This document shows positions 1-9,548 of a stretch of DNA of 64,000 nucleotides, in pieces (position 1 is the first letter of the stretch; each line of letters starts with the position of its first letter). The DNA is from Heterostelium album PN500. Lineage: Eukaryota > Evosea > Eumycetozoa > Acytosteliales > Acytosteliaceae. The stretch is from assembly GCF_000004825.1 (NCBI RefSeq), contig NW_008805067.1:248001-312000 (forward strand). Reading direction: 5' to 3'. The notes under the pieces were generated by a model. It saw nothing but the letters and a program-made list of their open reading frames with translations. It was not told the origin of the DNA and ran no database searches. The translations under genes and the position numbers were made by a program.

Positions 1-377
1 CAAACAACTTTATTTAAATTTCTTTATTAAAAAACTGGTAATATTTAAAATAATCTTCGACCACTCATCTTCATTCAAACAAATACATCAAAACAAAGCC
101 ATCAAAAACAATCTAACAAAACACTAACCACACACACTCCATATAATGACCATCTTTAAATTGGATAATTCAATTAAAGTAACAATACCTAATTAACACT
201 TATATTTCATTTCATTTTTCAAAAAAAAAAAAAAAAAAAAAGTTGAATTTCATTTAATTTTTTTTTAAAAATAAAACAAAACAAAAGGAAAGAATCAGAA
301 TTTAGCTAAGCTTACATATATATATTTAAAGGTAGATAAGAAGATAGTAGATAGAAGAATATATCTATGTATATATA
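1..377. other. Upstream region of the FNIP/Myb gene
   Basis: AT-rich non-coding DNA with an A run near 220-241. The only structured item is a three-codon upstream ORF (ATG TAT ATA TAA, 367-378) whose stop overlaps the main start as TAATG. Confidence 0.6.
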
Positions 378-3300
378 ATGACAACGTCAACAGCAACAAC
401 ATCGACTACAACTACTGCTATCTTGACTTCTGGCTCTACTCCTTCATCGACCATTGTTGCATCTTCATCGACTTTGATGCCAACATCATCATCATCATCA
501 AATAGCAACAGCAACAACGATAATCACCATCATTTCAACAACAACAACAGCAACAGCAACAGCAGTATTATAAATAGTAATATGAATGGAACTGGCAGTT
601 CCACTGGTACAAGTATAACCTCTATTCTTTCACCTTGTCTGATACAATATATTATCACATTTCTCGATTCGAATGTCGATCGTCTATGTGTTGCCCTCTG
701 TTGTCGCAAGTGGTACGAGGAGCGACAACAATACATACAATTGAAGAGCTCAGTGTTGTCGCGTGTCGATTATGTTCCGCGCGGCTTAAAGGCGGCTGTG
801 CGCGCTGCCCTCGACGCTAAGCTCGCTGCCGATCCCAACTCGCTGTCGGGCTCTGTCGCTGCTAGCTACACGCTGGTCGGCACCGGTAATCTGCCACTGC
901 TGCCTGGCGCCATCCCCGCCAACACAACACACCTCCGACTGGCACCGGAGTTCAACCAGATCATTCCACCCGGAATACTCCCACATACACTCACACACAT
1001 CGAGCTGGGAAATGCTTTCAACCAGACACTGCTGCTCGGAACGCTGCCCGCGTCGCTAGTGTCGCTCCGCTTCGGAGCCAACTTTAACCAGCCGATATCA
1101 CCAGCGGCTATGCCGACAGCGCTGAAATCGATCGAGTTTGGACGTCGTTTCAATCGCCAGATCAACAACGGCACCATTCCATCGGCTGTCTCCGAGTTGA
1201 AGTTTGGCGACGACTTTAACTTCCCCATTCCGCCTGGCGCCATTCCAGTGTCGGTGACCAAACTCGAGTTTGGTTCCGACTTTAATCAGACGATCTCACA
1301 GGGTGTCATTCCGTACGCAGTGACTCACCTCACTTTTGGCTCACATTTCAACCAGGAGATTGCATACTACTCGATTCCGCCCTCGGTTACGCACCTGAAA
1401 TTCGGAACATTCTTTAATCAACCGATCCAATTCGGTGCCATACCGATAGGTGTAGAGCACTTGGAGTTTGGCGAGCATTTCCAACAGGCTCTCGGCTGCG
1501 GAGTCATACCGTCGTCAGTGCGACACCTGCGATTCAACTCGCCAACACCGATTATCGACTCGACCTTTATACCGTCGTCGGTTCAACATCTCATCTTTGG
1601 AAATCGATTCAATCAAGAGATCCCTCCCGATAAAATACCACCCTCCGTAACTAACCTCGAGTTTGGCGATGACTACAACACTCAACTCCTACCGAGAACC
1701 ATTCCAGCGTCGGTGACAACACTACGAATCGGCTGGAAATTCAACCAATTCCTCAATCTATCGAATCTTCCTGCGTCTATCACCTCTCTCTCCATTAGCA
1801 ATCGAGCACTTCTCAACAATCAACTGTTAGAGTATTTCCTGGCGACGCGTATCCAGCTGTCCATCCAACTCTGTGCCAATCCTCGCTTCTACACACTGCG
1901 TATCATCGACTCCAATTGGTCACTACTCATTAGCGAAGATATGGTAGGTGGATTTGTCACCACCGCCAAACTGAGAACACTACTCACCTCACAACACCCT
2001 CTCACTCTTCACAATCAACCGACAACAACTTCAACAACTTCAACTTCATCTACTACACCCTCCTCTTCAAACACTCCACAGCATCAATCTGTCACCGCGA
2101 TGACATCTCCAAGTGCAACAGGACTGAATCCACTGCAGAACGTTGAGAATCAAATCAAAGAATATGTTGTTCTCATTCAGCAGTATCAAGCCAATCATCT
2201 CGCCATTCCAAACAACATTTCCACCCAGTACAATAACTTGTTACATCAATATAAATTGATTATCCACCAACAACAGGTTATTCAATACCAACAGCAACAG
2301 CAACAAATTCAACAACAGCAACAACAACAGCAGCAACAGCTACAACAGCAACAACAGCAGCAGCAACAGCTACAACAACAACAGTTGCAACAGCAGCAAC
2401 TTCAGAATCAATCGCTTGCACAACAACCACATTTACAAGCTCACTTTCAACCACATCTTCAACAACACATTCCACAACAACACACTTCTCAACAAACCAC
2501 TCCACAAGCACATAATATAAATGATCCAAAGCAACACCATCAAATTCAACAGAATCAACAAGTTCAACAAGCACAACAAACAATGATTACTTCACCGACA
2601 CAACTATATACACAACAGCAAATAACCAACCAACAACAACCACCACTTCAAACAGTGCAACAAACAGTTCAACCACACGGCACCAACCCTCAACAAGCAA
2701 ACAATCTTTATTATTATGAACAGATGAGAGAGAAATACAATCAATTACTATATCAAATGCATAGTATACACCAACAGATGCAACAACCTCAAACTCAAGC
2801 AGCCATAAGCATGCTGACCACTCAATACCAACAGACACAAGAACAAGCCAACCAAATTCAAATCTTTTTAAATTCTCCACAACAGCTTCACTATCTCCAA
2901 CAGTTGCAACTCCAACAACAGCAACAACAACAACAACAACAGCAGATCTACCAACAACAACTTCAGCATCAAGTTGTGCCTCCACAGCAAATCATGACTC
3001 TGCTACAGCCAACACAGCAAGCCGTCGGTCAACCCGGATTGCAACCCATTCAACCACCACCACCACCTGCCACCACTCCACAACCAACCACCACCACATC
3101 GACAGGTGCCACACCAAAGGCAAGCAAATCAAAGAAGACCAAAGACAAAGACAAAGACAAAGAAAAAGAAAAAGATGGTGGAAATAGCACCTCTCCAGAC
3201 TCTCCATTGAAAACTCCAAAGAAATCGGCAGCCGGCCAAGCAATGAAAAAGAAGAAACCAAAGGAAAAAACCATTCATTGGACAGCCGAAGAGCATGCAC

Positions 3301-3548
3301 TTTTTTTGGAAGCATCAGAACAATTTGGTTACAAAGCGTATCACGAGATTGCGCAGCACGTCAAAACAAGAACTCACCACCAAGTTCGTTCTCATTCAAA
3401 TACCTATTTGAAGAATTTAAAGAAAAAAGAAGATGCACTGCTTTCAAATACTACTTCACCAAATTCCGTTGGGAATCCCGATATTCCTTTTTCATCACCT
3501 TCCTCCACTCAAACACCAAGCTCACCTCCTTCAACTCCAGATTGGTAA
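378..3548 (+). CDS. F-box-like / FNIP-repeat / SHAQKYF-type Myb fusion protein
   Basis: Single-exon gene, 1056 aa. Residues 1-80 are Ser/Thr/Asn-rich. Residues about 83-120 look like an F-box (SPCLIQYIITFLD...). From about 185 to 475 there are roughly a dozen FNIP repeats of about 22 residues (LxFGxxFNxxIxxGxIPxSV), a leucine-rich-repeat-like dictyostelid module. Residues about 630-875 are mostly Gln, followed by a Lys-rich basic stretch and a single Myb/SANT repeat at about 966-1018 (HWTAEEHALFLEA...VRSHSNTYL), close to the SHAQKYF class of DNA-binding Myb domains. By family knowledge, F-box and FNIP parts suggest a protein-binding or SCF adaptor role and the Myb part suggests DNA binding; one protein doing both is inference. 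The ATG at 378 is the first in frame and overlaps the stop of a tiny uORF. The 5' half uses notably C/G-ending codons; the Q-rich half does not. Confidence 0.9.
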   Translation: MTTSTATTSTTTTAILTSGSTPSSTIVASSSTLMPTSSSSSNSNSNNDNHHHFNNNNSNSNSSIINSNMNGTGSSTGTSITSILSPCLIQYIITFLDSNVDRLCVALCCRKWYEERQQYIQLKSSVLSRVDYVPRGLKAAVRAALDAKLAADPNSLSGSVAASYTLVGTGNLPLLPGAIPANTTHLRLAPEFNQIIPPGILPHTLTHIELGNAFNQTLLLGTLPASLVSLRFGANFNQPISPAAMPTALKSIEFGRRFNRQINNGTIPSAVSELKFGDDFNFPIPPGAIPVSVTKLEFGSDFNQTISQGVIPYAVTHLTFGSHFNQEIAYYSIPPSVTHLKFGTFFNQPIQFGAIPIGVEHLEFGEHFQQALGCGVIPSSVRHLRFNSPTPIIDSTFIPSSVQHLIFGNRFNQEIPPDKIPPSVTNLEFGDDYNTQLLPRTIPASVTTLRIGWKFNQFLNLSNLPASITSLSISNRALLNNQLLEYFLATRIQLSIQLCANPRFYTLRIIDSNWSLLISEDMVGGFVTTAKLRTLLTSQHPLTLHNQPTTTSTTSTSSTTPSSSNTPQHQSVTAMTSPSATGLNPLQNVENQIKEYVVLIQQYQANHLAIPNNISTQYNNLLHQYKLIIHQQQVIQYQQQQQQIQQQQQQQQQQLQQQQQQQQQLQQQQLQQQQLQNQSLAQQPHLQAHFQPHLQQHIPQQHTSQQTTPQAHNINDPKQHHQIQQNQQVQQAQQTMITSPTQLYTQQQITNQQQPPLQTVQQTVQPHGTNPQQANNLYYYEQMREKYNQLLYQMHSIHQQMQQPQTQAAISMLTTQYQQTQEQANQIQIFLNSPQQLHYLQQLQLQQQQQQQQQQQIYQQQLQHQVVPPQQIMTLLQPTQQAVGQPGLQPIQPPPPPATTPQPTTTTSTGATPKASKSKKTKDKDKDKEKEKDGGNSTSPDSPLKTPKKSAAGQAMKKKKPKEKTIHWTAEEHALFLEASEQFGYKAYHEIAQHVKTRTHHQVRSHSNTYLKNLKKKEDALLSNTTSPNSVGNPDIPFSSPSSTQTPSSPPSTPDW

Positions 3549-3988
3549 ATACTTTATATTTTTTACCAATAACAATAATAATAATAATTTATTAATAAAT
3601 TGAATATATAAATAAAAATCAAAATATTATTTTTTGATAAATTTGATTCAATTGTATAATTTTATGTGTACAAACCCACTCGTCTGTGTAATCAGTGTGT
3701 TCTACACACATAATGATGTGTGTGTATAACTTATCAGTTTCAAAAAGATATCTAAACTTTACAAACTAGTGTTGTAGGATAATTTTATAGATTATGTTTT
3801 TGTATTTTAACTGAATTTATTTATTTATATTTAAATTCAATCTTATACTTTACATTTTAACTTTTTAATCTAAACTCACAAATATTTGTTCAATTTAATT
3901 TAATAATTATTTTAATTTCCCTGTATTTGAGAAATTGATATATAATAGGGTTTAATGTTTCAATTGAAACTTGAATAAACATATAAAA
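3549..3988. other. Intergenic region
   Basis: 3' flank of the FNIP gene and promoter of the GGT gene. AT-rich. It holds a short hairpin of ACACACAT against ATGTGTGT around 3703-3727. No gene seen. Confidence 0.5.
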
Positions 3989-5824
3989 ATGTTATTTTAT
4001 AAAAAGTGTATTTTTTTATATATATTATTAGTTTTTATTAATAAAATAGATTGTAATTCAACTCCAGAAGTAACTAGTGGATGGTACAAGAAAGAAAAAT
4101 ATACTTCAAAGGAATTTATGGTTGTGTCTGCACATCCTCTGGCGACAAAGGCAGGCTATGATATTATTAATATTGGAGGAAATGCAATCGATTCTATGAT
4201 AGCTGTACAATTGGTTCTTAATTTGGTGGAACCACAATCATCTGGAATAGGTGGTGGCTCTTATCTTATATATTTCGATAAAAAGAACGATAAGTTACTT
4301 TCTTTCGATGGAAGAGAGACTGCTCCAAGTGGGGTGACCGAAAAGTTATTTTTCAATCAAACTACAAATCAACCAAAAACATTTATTGAGGCATTGGTTG
4401 GTGGTAGTTCCGTTGGTGTACCGGGTACTTTAAAGCTTATGGAACATGTACATTCACAATTTGGAAAGCTTCCATGGAAACAATTATTTCAACCGGCAAT
4501 CAAATTGTGTATAGATGGTTTTCCAATTGGCAATCGATTGGCAACAATGCTGGCAATGGAGAAATATAAACCTTTTTTACTGAAGGATCCTGAATCGAGA
4601 AAGTTCTTTTATAATTCAGATCTAACACCAAAGAAAGAGGGGCAAATTCTAAAGAATGTAAAACTTGCCAAAGTTTTTCAGAGAATATCTCTGTTGGGTA
4701 GTGATGCAGGTTTTTACAATGGAGAAATAGCCAGTAAGATAGTTGCAAAAGTAAAGAACCATCCTACCAATCCTGGATTTCTAGAGATGGAAGATCTAAG
4801 AAAGTACCAAATTAAATCCACAACACCCATTTGTCATGATTACCAAAAGAATACTGTTTGTACAACTAGACCGAGTGGTATTATATTGCTACAGATATTG
4901 GGAATTTTAGATTCTTTACCAAACAAGTATAGAATAGAAAACCTTCCTCCAACACTTGAAAATATTGATAATTTCGGTAAATATTACCAGCCAACTACCA
5001 AAGCACTACATATTTTCAGTGAAGCCAGTAAACTTGCTTTTGCCGATAGAAATAGATACCTTGCCGATTTAGATTTGAATTGGGATCTATTTTTGGAAAA
5101 GAAATATCTAAAGGAAAGATCGGCGTTGATAACAGAGAAGAGCTTGGGACAAGCAGTGGCAGGTAAATTCACCAGAGAACAACTATTGGGAAATAGCTTC
5201 AAAGAGGGTCATTCACATGAATTTCCATGTACTTCTCACATTTCAATTGTTGATAAAGAAGGAAATTCTGTATCAATGACAACCTCTATTGAAAATGGAT
5301 TTGGATCGACATTAATGGTCGAAGGATTTCTCTTGAATAACCAGTTGACAGACTTTTCATTTGATCCCTATGATGTCAAAGACCAATGCTCCGTTGCCAA
5401 CAAGGTCAGTCCCAACAAACGACCTAGATCTTCTATGTCTCCAACTCTAGTTTTTAAAAAACACGAAGATACTAGTAATCGTGGTAAAAGAAGTCTATTA
5501 ATGTCTATTGGTTCTGCAGGCGGACCAACCATTCCGTTGACAATTGCGAAATCAATAGTTGCATCAATGAATTGGGGTATCACTCTTCAAGATTCTTTCA
5601 ATATGCTTAACTTTGGTTCGATTAACCAGAATGCACAAATTTTGATCGAACTTGGAAGAATCAACAAAACCAATATTGATATTTTGAAAAATCAATACGG
5701 TCATGAGAACATTAATTACCTTGAACTTTCAACAGGTTTACAAGGAATAATGTATGACGATAAAGAAAAATGTTGGGTGGGTGCATCTGATCCTCGTAAA
5801 GAAGGTATTGCAATGGGTATTTGA
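3989..5824 (+). CDS. ggt: Gamma-glutamyltransferase, secreted or membrane-anchored
   Basis: Cleaves the gamma-glutamyl bond of glutathione and related compounds and transfers it to water or amino acids. The ATG at 3989 (AAAA context) is chosen over an in-frame TTG 18 nt upstream, giving 611 aa. Residues 1-22 form a signal peptide or anchor (KKCIFLYILLVFINKI). Family signatures: HPLATKAGYDIINIGGNAID near 40-60, GIGGGSYLIYFD, the Arg of DGRETAP, and the autoprocessing nucleophile Thr415 in the TSHISIVD block, where the family has T-[TS]-H-x-S. The Gly-Gly turn SIGSAGG lies near 507. The precursor is expected to self-cleave before Thr415 into large and small subunits. No introns. It ends convergently with the CRAL-TRIO gene, 269 bp away. 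All key residues are present, so it is probably active. Confidence 0.92.
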   Translation: MLFYKKCIFLYILLVFINKIDCNSTPEVTSGWYKKEKYTSKEFMVVSAHPLATKAGYDIINIGGNAIDSMIAVQLVLNLVEPQSSGIGGGSYLIYFDKKNDKLLSFDGRETAPSGVTEKLFFNQTTNQPKTFIEALVGGSSVGVPGTLKLMEHVHSQFGKLPWKQLFQPAIKLCIDGFPIGNRLATMLAMEKYKPFLLKDPESRKFFYNSDLTPKKEGQILKNVKLAKVFQRISLLGSDAGFYNGEIASKIVAKVKNHPTNPGFLEMEDLRKYQIKSTTPICHDYQKNTVCTTRPSGIILLQILGILDSLPNKYRIENLPPTLENIDNFGKYYQPTTKALHIFSEASKLAFADRNRYLADLDLNWDLFLEKKYLKERSALITEKSLGQAVAGKFTREQLLGNSFKEGHSHEFPCTSHISIVDKEGNSVSMTTSIENGFGSTLMVEGFLLNNQLTDFSFDPYDVKDQCSVANKVSPNKRPRSSMSPTLVFKKHEDTSNRGKRSLLMSIGSAGGPTIPLTIAKSIVASMNWGITLQDSFNMLNFGSINQNAQILIELGRINKTNIDILKNQYGHENINYLELSTGLQGIMYDDKEKCWVGASDPRKEGIAMGI

Positions 5825-6093
5825 AGAATAAAGAGCTAATTTGATTTACTTTCTTTTAATTACTATATGAGATATCTGATATCTATTTTAATCTATTTAT
5901 TATAATCTCTACTTGAAGTTATTACTATTAAAGTAGTTGAGTGTGAATTAATCTATCTATATATAATATAATATAATATAATGTTATATTATTTAAAAGT
6001 TGGATGTTGTTAAAATTTACAAGGTGTTTGTTTGATGATTGTTGAGTTGAAAAAAAAAAGTGTAAAGCTTTGTAGTTGTACTTTTTTGATAAC

Positions 6094-7136
6094 TTATTCT
6101 TGTAATGCTAGAATGGTGTCCATTTCATCGATGGTTAGCTCTGGTAAACCTCTCTTCTTTCTGTCGTGGATGATCTCATTCTTCCAGTGGACATTACGTT
6201 GGAATACGAAATCACCTTTACCACCGTATTCTGCTTCGAGAACGTTGTCTTCAAAGTGAGTATGTAGTAAGTTACGACGTTGCTTCTCACCCTTTACAAA
6301 TACGATTTTGCTGGCGGTGTTCTTATTTATGAATGGGGACACAAAACTCCAAAATACGTTAAAAATCATTGGGGGGTCGATGATGAAGGCGAATCCCAGA
6401 CGTTCTGGGTAGTGATTCAACAGGATATCTAAACACTGCTTACTGACAGAGGTTGGTGGCATATTGAACATTGAGTAACCACTGAAATCGATCATGAGGG
6501 CAACCTGTTCGACTCCACGCTTCTCGTCCATATGCTCGATGGCTCTCTCCAAAGTGTAGACCATCAATTGAATCTGACGCTCATATGTCTTGGTATTCTC
6601 TCTAGATGGACGCTGATAAATAACTGGTAAATTCTCCTTTGTTTTACCATTGACATATTGTTTTCCAGTTGAGTTTTCAAAACTTAAATGTTCAGCTAAA
6701 TTTATAATGAATTGTTAATAAATATTTATGCTGAAATTAATTTCAATTGAATTGTAATTACTGATAGCCTACCTGTAATTTCATGTGGTTTATATTCTCT
6801 TCTCCAGGCAATAGTCTTCTGTAATAATGAAAAAGCTTGATCCAAATCATATTCACGAGCTCTCAAGTATCTTAGACAACACATATCTGACAACCATATT
6901 TTCTATATATATTGTTTTGTTAGAATAATTTTCATTTCAATAACGTTATTTTTCAAAGTAAGAAAGATCTGTATATTTACCTCTCTTTCATCCAACTCTA
7001 ATTCTTCACATCTTTTTTTAAAATCATTAAAAATTTTTAATTTCTTTTCATCTAAATTCGCCAGTGGGTTGAAGTCTTCGCCTTCAGTTGCTTGTTGTAG
7101 CTTTGGTGATGATGATTTTGGTGATTTCTTTCCCAT
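6094..7136 (-). CDS. CRAL-TRIO (Sec14-like) lipid-transfer domain protein, 3 exons
   Basis: Exons 7136-6981, 6902-6773 and 6695-6094 join in frame to 295 aa. Residues about 40-95 match the CRAL-TRIO N-terminal helical region (SDMCCLRYLRAREYDLDQA, TIAWRREYKP). Residues about 130-265 match the lipid-binding pocket domain (VALMIDFSGYS, LDILLNHYPERLGFAFIIDP, FWSFVSPFI, KIVFV). Such proteins bind phosphoinositides or other lipids and shuttle or present them at membranes. Splice donors are GTAAAT and GTAGGC. No signal peptide or membrane segment is seen, so it is probably cytosolic. The exact lipid ligand cannot be read from the sequence. Confidence 0.9.
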
Positions 7137-8467
7137 TGTATGTATTTATATTATTTATTATTGGTAGAAAAAAAAATTATAATGAGAAATGCTCTTCACT
7201 TTACTCTTTTGTTTGTTTATTTTGTTTTTTATTTTTTATTGTTCTTGAAAAAAACAGGTCAATCTTTCATTTTATTTATTTATAATGAAAAAAAAAAAAA
7301 ATAGAAAAGAAATCATAGTGTATTTTCTCATCCCCCATCACACTGACCATGCCAAAAACTTTACAATAAAATTAGTATGAACCACAAACCACTGAAAATC
7401 CATCAAAGAAATCAAACCACACCAAAACAAATCGATTTTCTTTATTTTTTTTAGTTAAAAAAAAAACTAATCGATGGGGGTAAGTTCAATTTTCGCTAGG
7501 AATTTTGCACCAGCAAAGCAAAGGAAAAGCATCATAAAGAATCATATAATTCAATAAAAATGAATTAATAATATCTTCTTGTGATTAGTGCAGGGTTGTG
7601 TGTTGCCATCGTCACACCATTCAAAAAAAAAAAACAATTGATATTAATTTTGTTAAGATTTTATTTCTTCATCATTATAACATTATTCATTCATCATTAT
7701 CATTTTTTATTTAAACTAAGAATATCAGTGACGACTTAGCATTTAAAGAGTCCTGATAGTGAAACAATTATTGAGAAATAAGCCCAAATACAACATAAAT
7801 TTATATTACATAGAAATAAAATAGCAACAATAAAGTTAATTGTATGAATTCAGATAATTATTTTGATAATTATCTTTTCAATTATTGTTTTTATTAAAAG
7901 TTTACAAAAAAAAAAAACATTGAAATTACATTATTAGTTATATCAATTTCAAACAAAGAGAAAAACAAAATAAAAAAGATATTGCGAGTATCTGCGAGTT
8001 TGTTCATTCACATACTCTTCATTCACCACCACGAAGTATGTTCGCAATGCGAGGGTTTAAATATAAACAAATATTGAATAAAAAAAATTGATTGCAAAAA
8101 TAATGTTTGAGATTTGATATTAATAAAAAAAAAAAAAATTTCACATAAATTTTTTTTCCACAGCATCATTCAAACAGACTTTGACGCTACTGAATTTTGG
8201 AGTCATCAAACTCCAAATGTTTTGGAATTTTGGAAACACTTGGATCATTCCAAAAAAAGGAAACAAAATTTTATAAAATTTGGTTTTGGAATAATTGGAT
8301 TCCAATTTCAATTTTTTAATTTATTTATAGAATTCTTCCACAAGTATTGGAATGAATAATTTAATTATAAATAGAGATTCAAATGAATTTTATAATTCAA
8401 AAAAAAAATTAACAACTCTAAAACATATAAATAAATAAATATAATTTTTAAATTAATAATAACAACC
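7137..8467. other. Divergent intergenic region with a stem-loop and a TTTTGGAA cluster
   Basis: Separates the minus-strand CRAL-TRIO gene from the plus-strand SDR gene. AT-rich with A and T runs. Two local structures stand out: a bulged stem-loop at 7981-8048 and four TTTTGGAA/TTCCAAAA motifs at 8220-8291. A reading frame at 8114-8359 has no recognisable protein character. Confidence 0.5.
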
Positions 8468-9429
8468 ATGTCTTCTGTATTAGTATTGGGTTCAACTGGT
8501 GCCATTGGCTTTGATATCGCTGCAGCCTTTTTAAATAAAGGATTCAAAGTTTATGGATTAACTAGAGACCAAGAGAAAGCAAAATTTTTACAAAAGAATG
8601 AAAGTAGGTTTTTATTTATTTACATAATAATTATCAAATATTAATTTCTTATTTATTTATTTTTTATTAAGTTATTCCAATTGTTGGAAATGCAGGTGAT
8701 GTAAATGTCTGGTCTCCAATTGCCGAAAAAGTTGATGTTGTCATTGAAGCCGTAGGTGATTTCACTAATCCAGCTACTTCCGATTCCATTTTCGCCAAGT
8801 TGAAGGAAATTTCTGCCAAAAGAAAAGAATTAACTGTAATTTACACTTCTGGTGGTATGGTCTATGGTGAACACGATCAGGAATTGGTATTCGAAAATTC
8901 CAAGAAGGTAGTTGTTAATGGTCTCATTAGTGGTAGAGTAGATATTGAAAACCAATATCTTTCCATTGGCGCTATCGTTGTCCAACCATCATTTGTCTTT
9001 GGTAGAAAGGGTTCTGCTTCAGGTGTCTACTTTGACATTGCTACCAAACACACTGGTGATGTAACAATCTTTGGAAAAGCTACTCAATACCGTTCATTCG
9101 TCCACTCCTACGATTTGGCTCAACTCTATTTATTGATTGCTCTTAGAGGTCAATCATTGAGAGGTGAAGTCTTCATTGCCAACTCTCACTACATCCGTAC
9201 CGAAGAACTTATTAGAGATGTAGCTAGAGTTGCCAATATCCCAATCAAATCTGTAAACTACGTCTCCCCACCAGACGACAACCCAATGGCTCAGATTCTA
9301 GCCGTCTCATTGAAACTCTCATCCAAGAAAGCACAAACCATTCTCGGATGGAATCCAACTCAACCATCTTTAAGTGATGATATTGAGAGATACTACCAAG
9401 CTTGGAAACTTTCAAAAGAACAACAATAA
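8468..9429 (+). CDS. Atypical/extended SDR-family NAD(P)-binding protein, 2 exons
   Basis: Exon 1 is 8468-8603 and exon 2 is 8672-9429, joined in phase 1 to 297 aa. The N-terminus has a Rossmann fold nucleotide-binding loop (VLVLGSTGAIGFDIA, residues 4-18). YTSGGMVYGEH resembles the active-site strand of epimerase/dehydratase-like SDRs, although the YxxxK motif is not canonical. The C-terminal half (FVHSYDLAQLYLLIA; ILGWNPT) matches the substrate-binding part of nucleoside-diphosphate-sugar-epimerase-like proteins. The substrate is unknown. The 3' end lies 119 bp from the convergent DDX24 gene. Confidence 0.85.
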
Positions 9430-9548
9430 CTGAACTTCTCTATAAATATTTATAAATACTTCTAAATTTTGCATTTGGCATTTAAATAAATATTTCTATT
9501 AAACCATCAATTAATTTCATTTCAAAAAATAAAATAAAATAATATTTA

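Noticed and set aside
2278-2985. Long antisense frames rich in Val opposite the Gln-rich region
   Set aside because: Reverse reading of CAA/CAG repeats; the same effect is seen opposite most homopolymer-rich genes here.
8114-8359. 81-residue open frame upstream of the SDR gene
   Set aside because: Starts within an A run, has a Phe/Lys-biased composition like translated spacer DNA, and overlaps a motif cluster.
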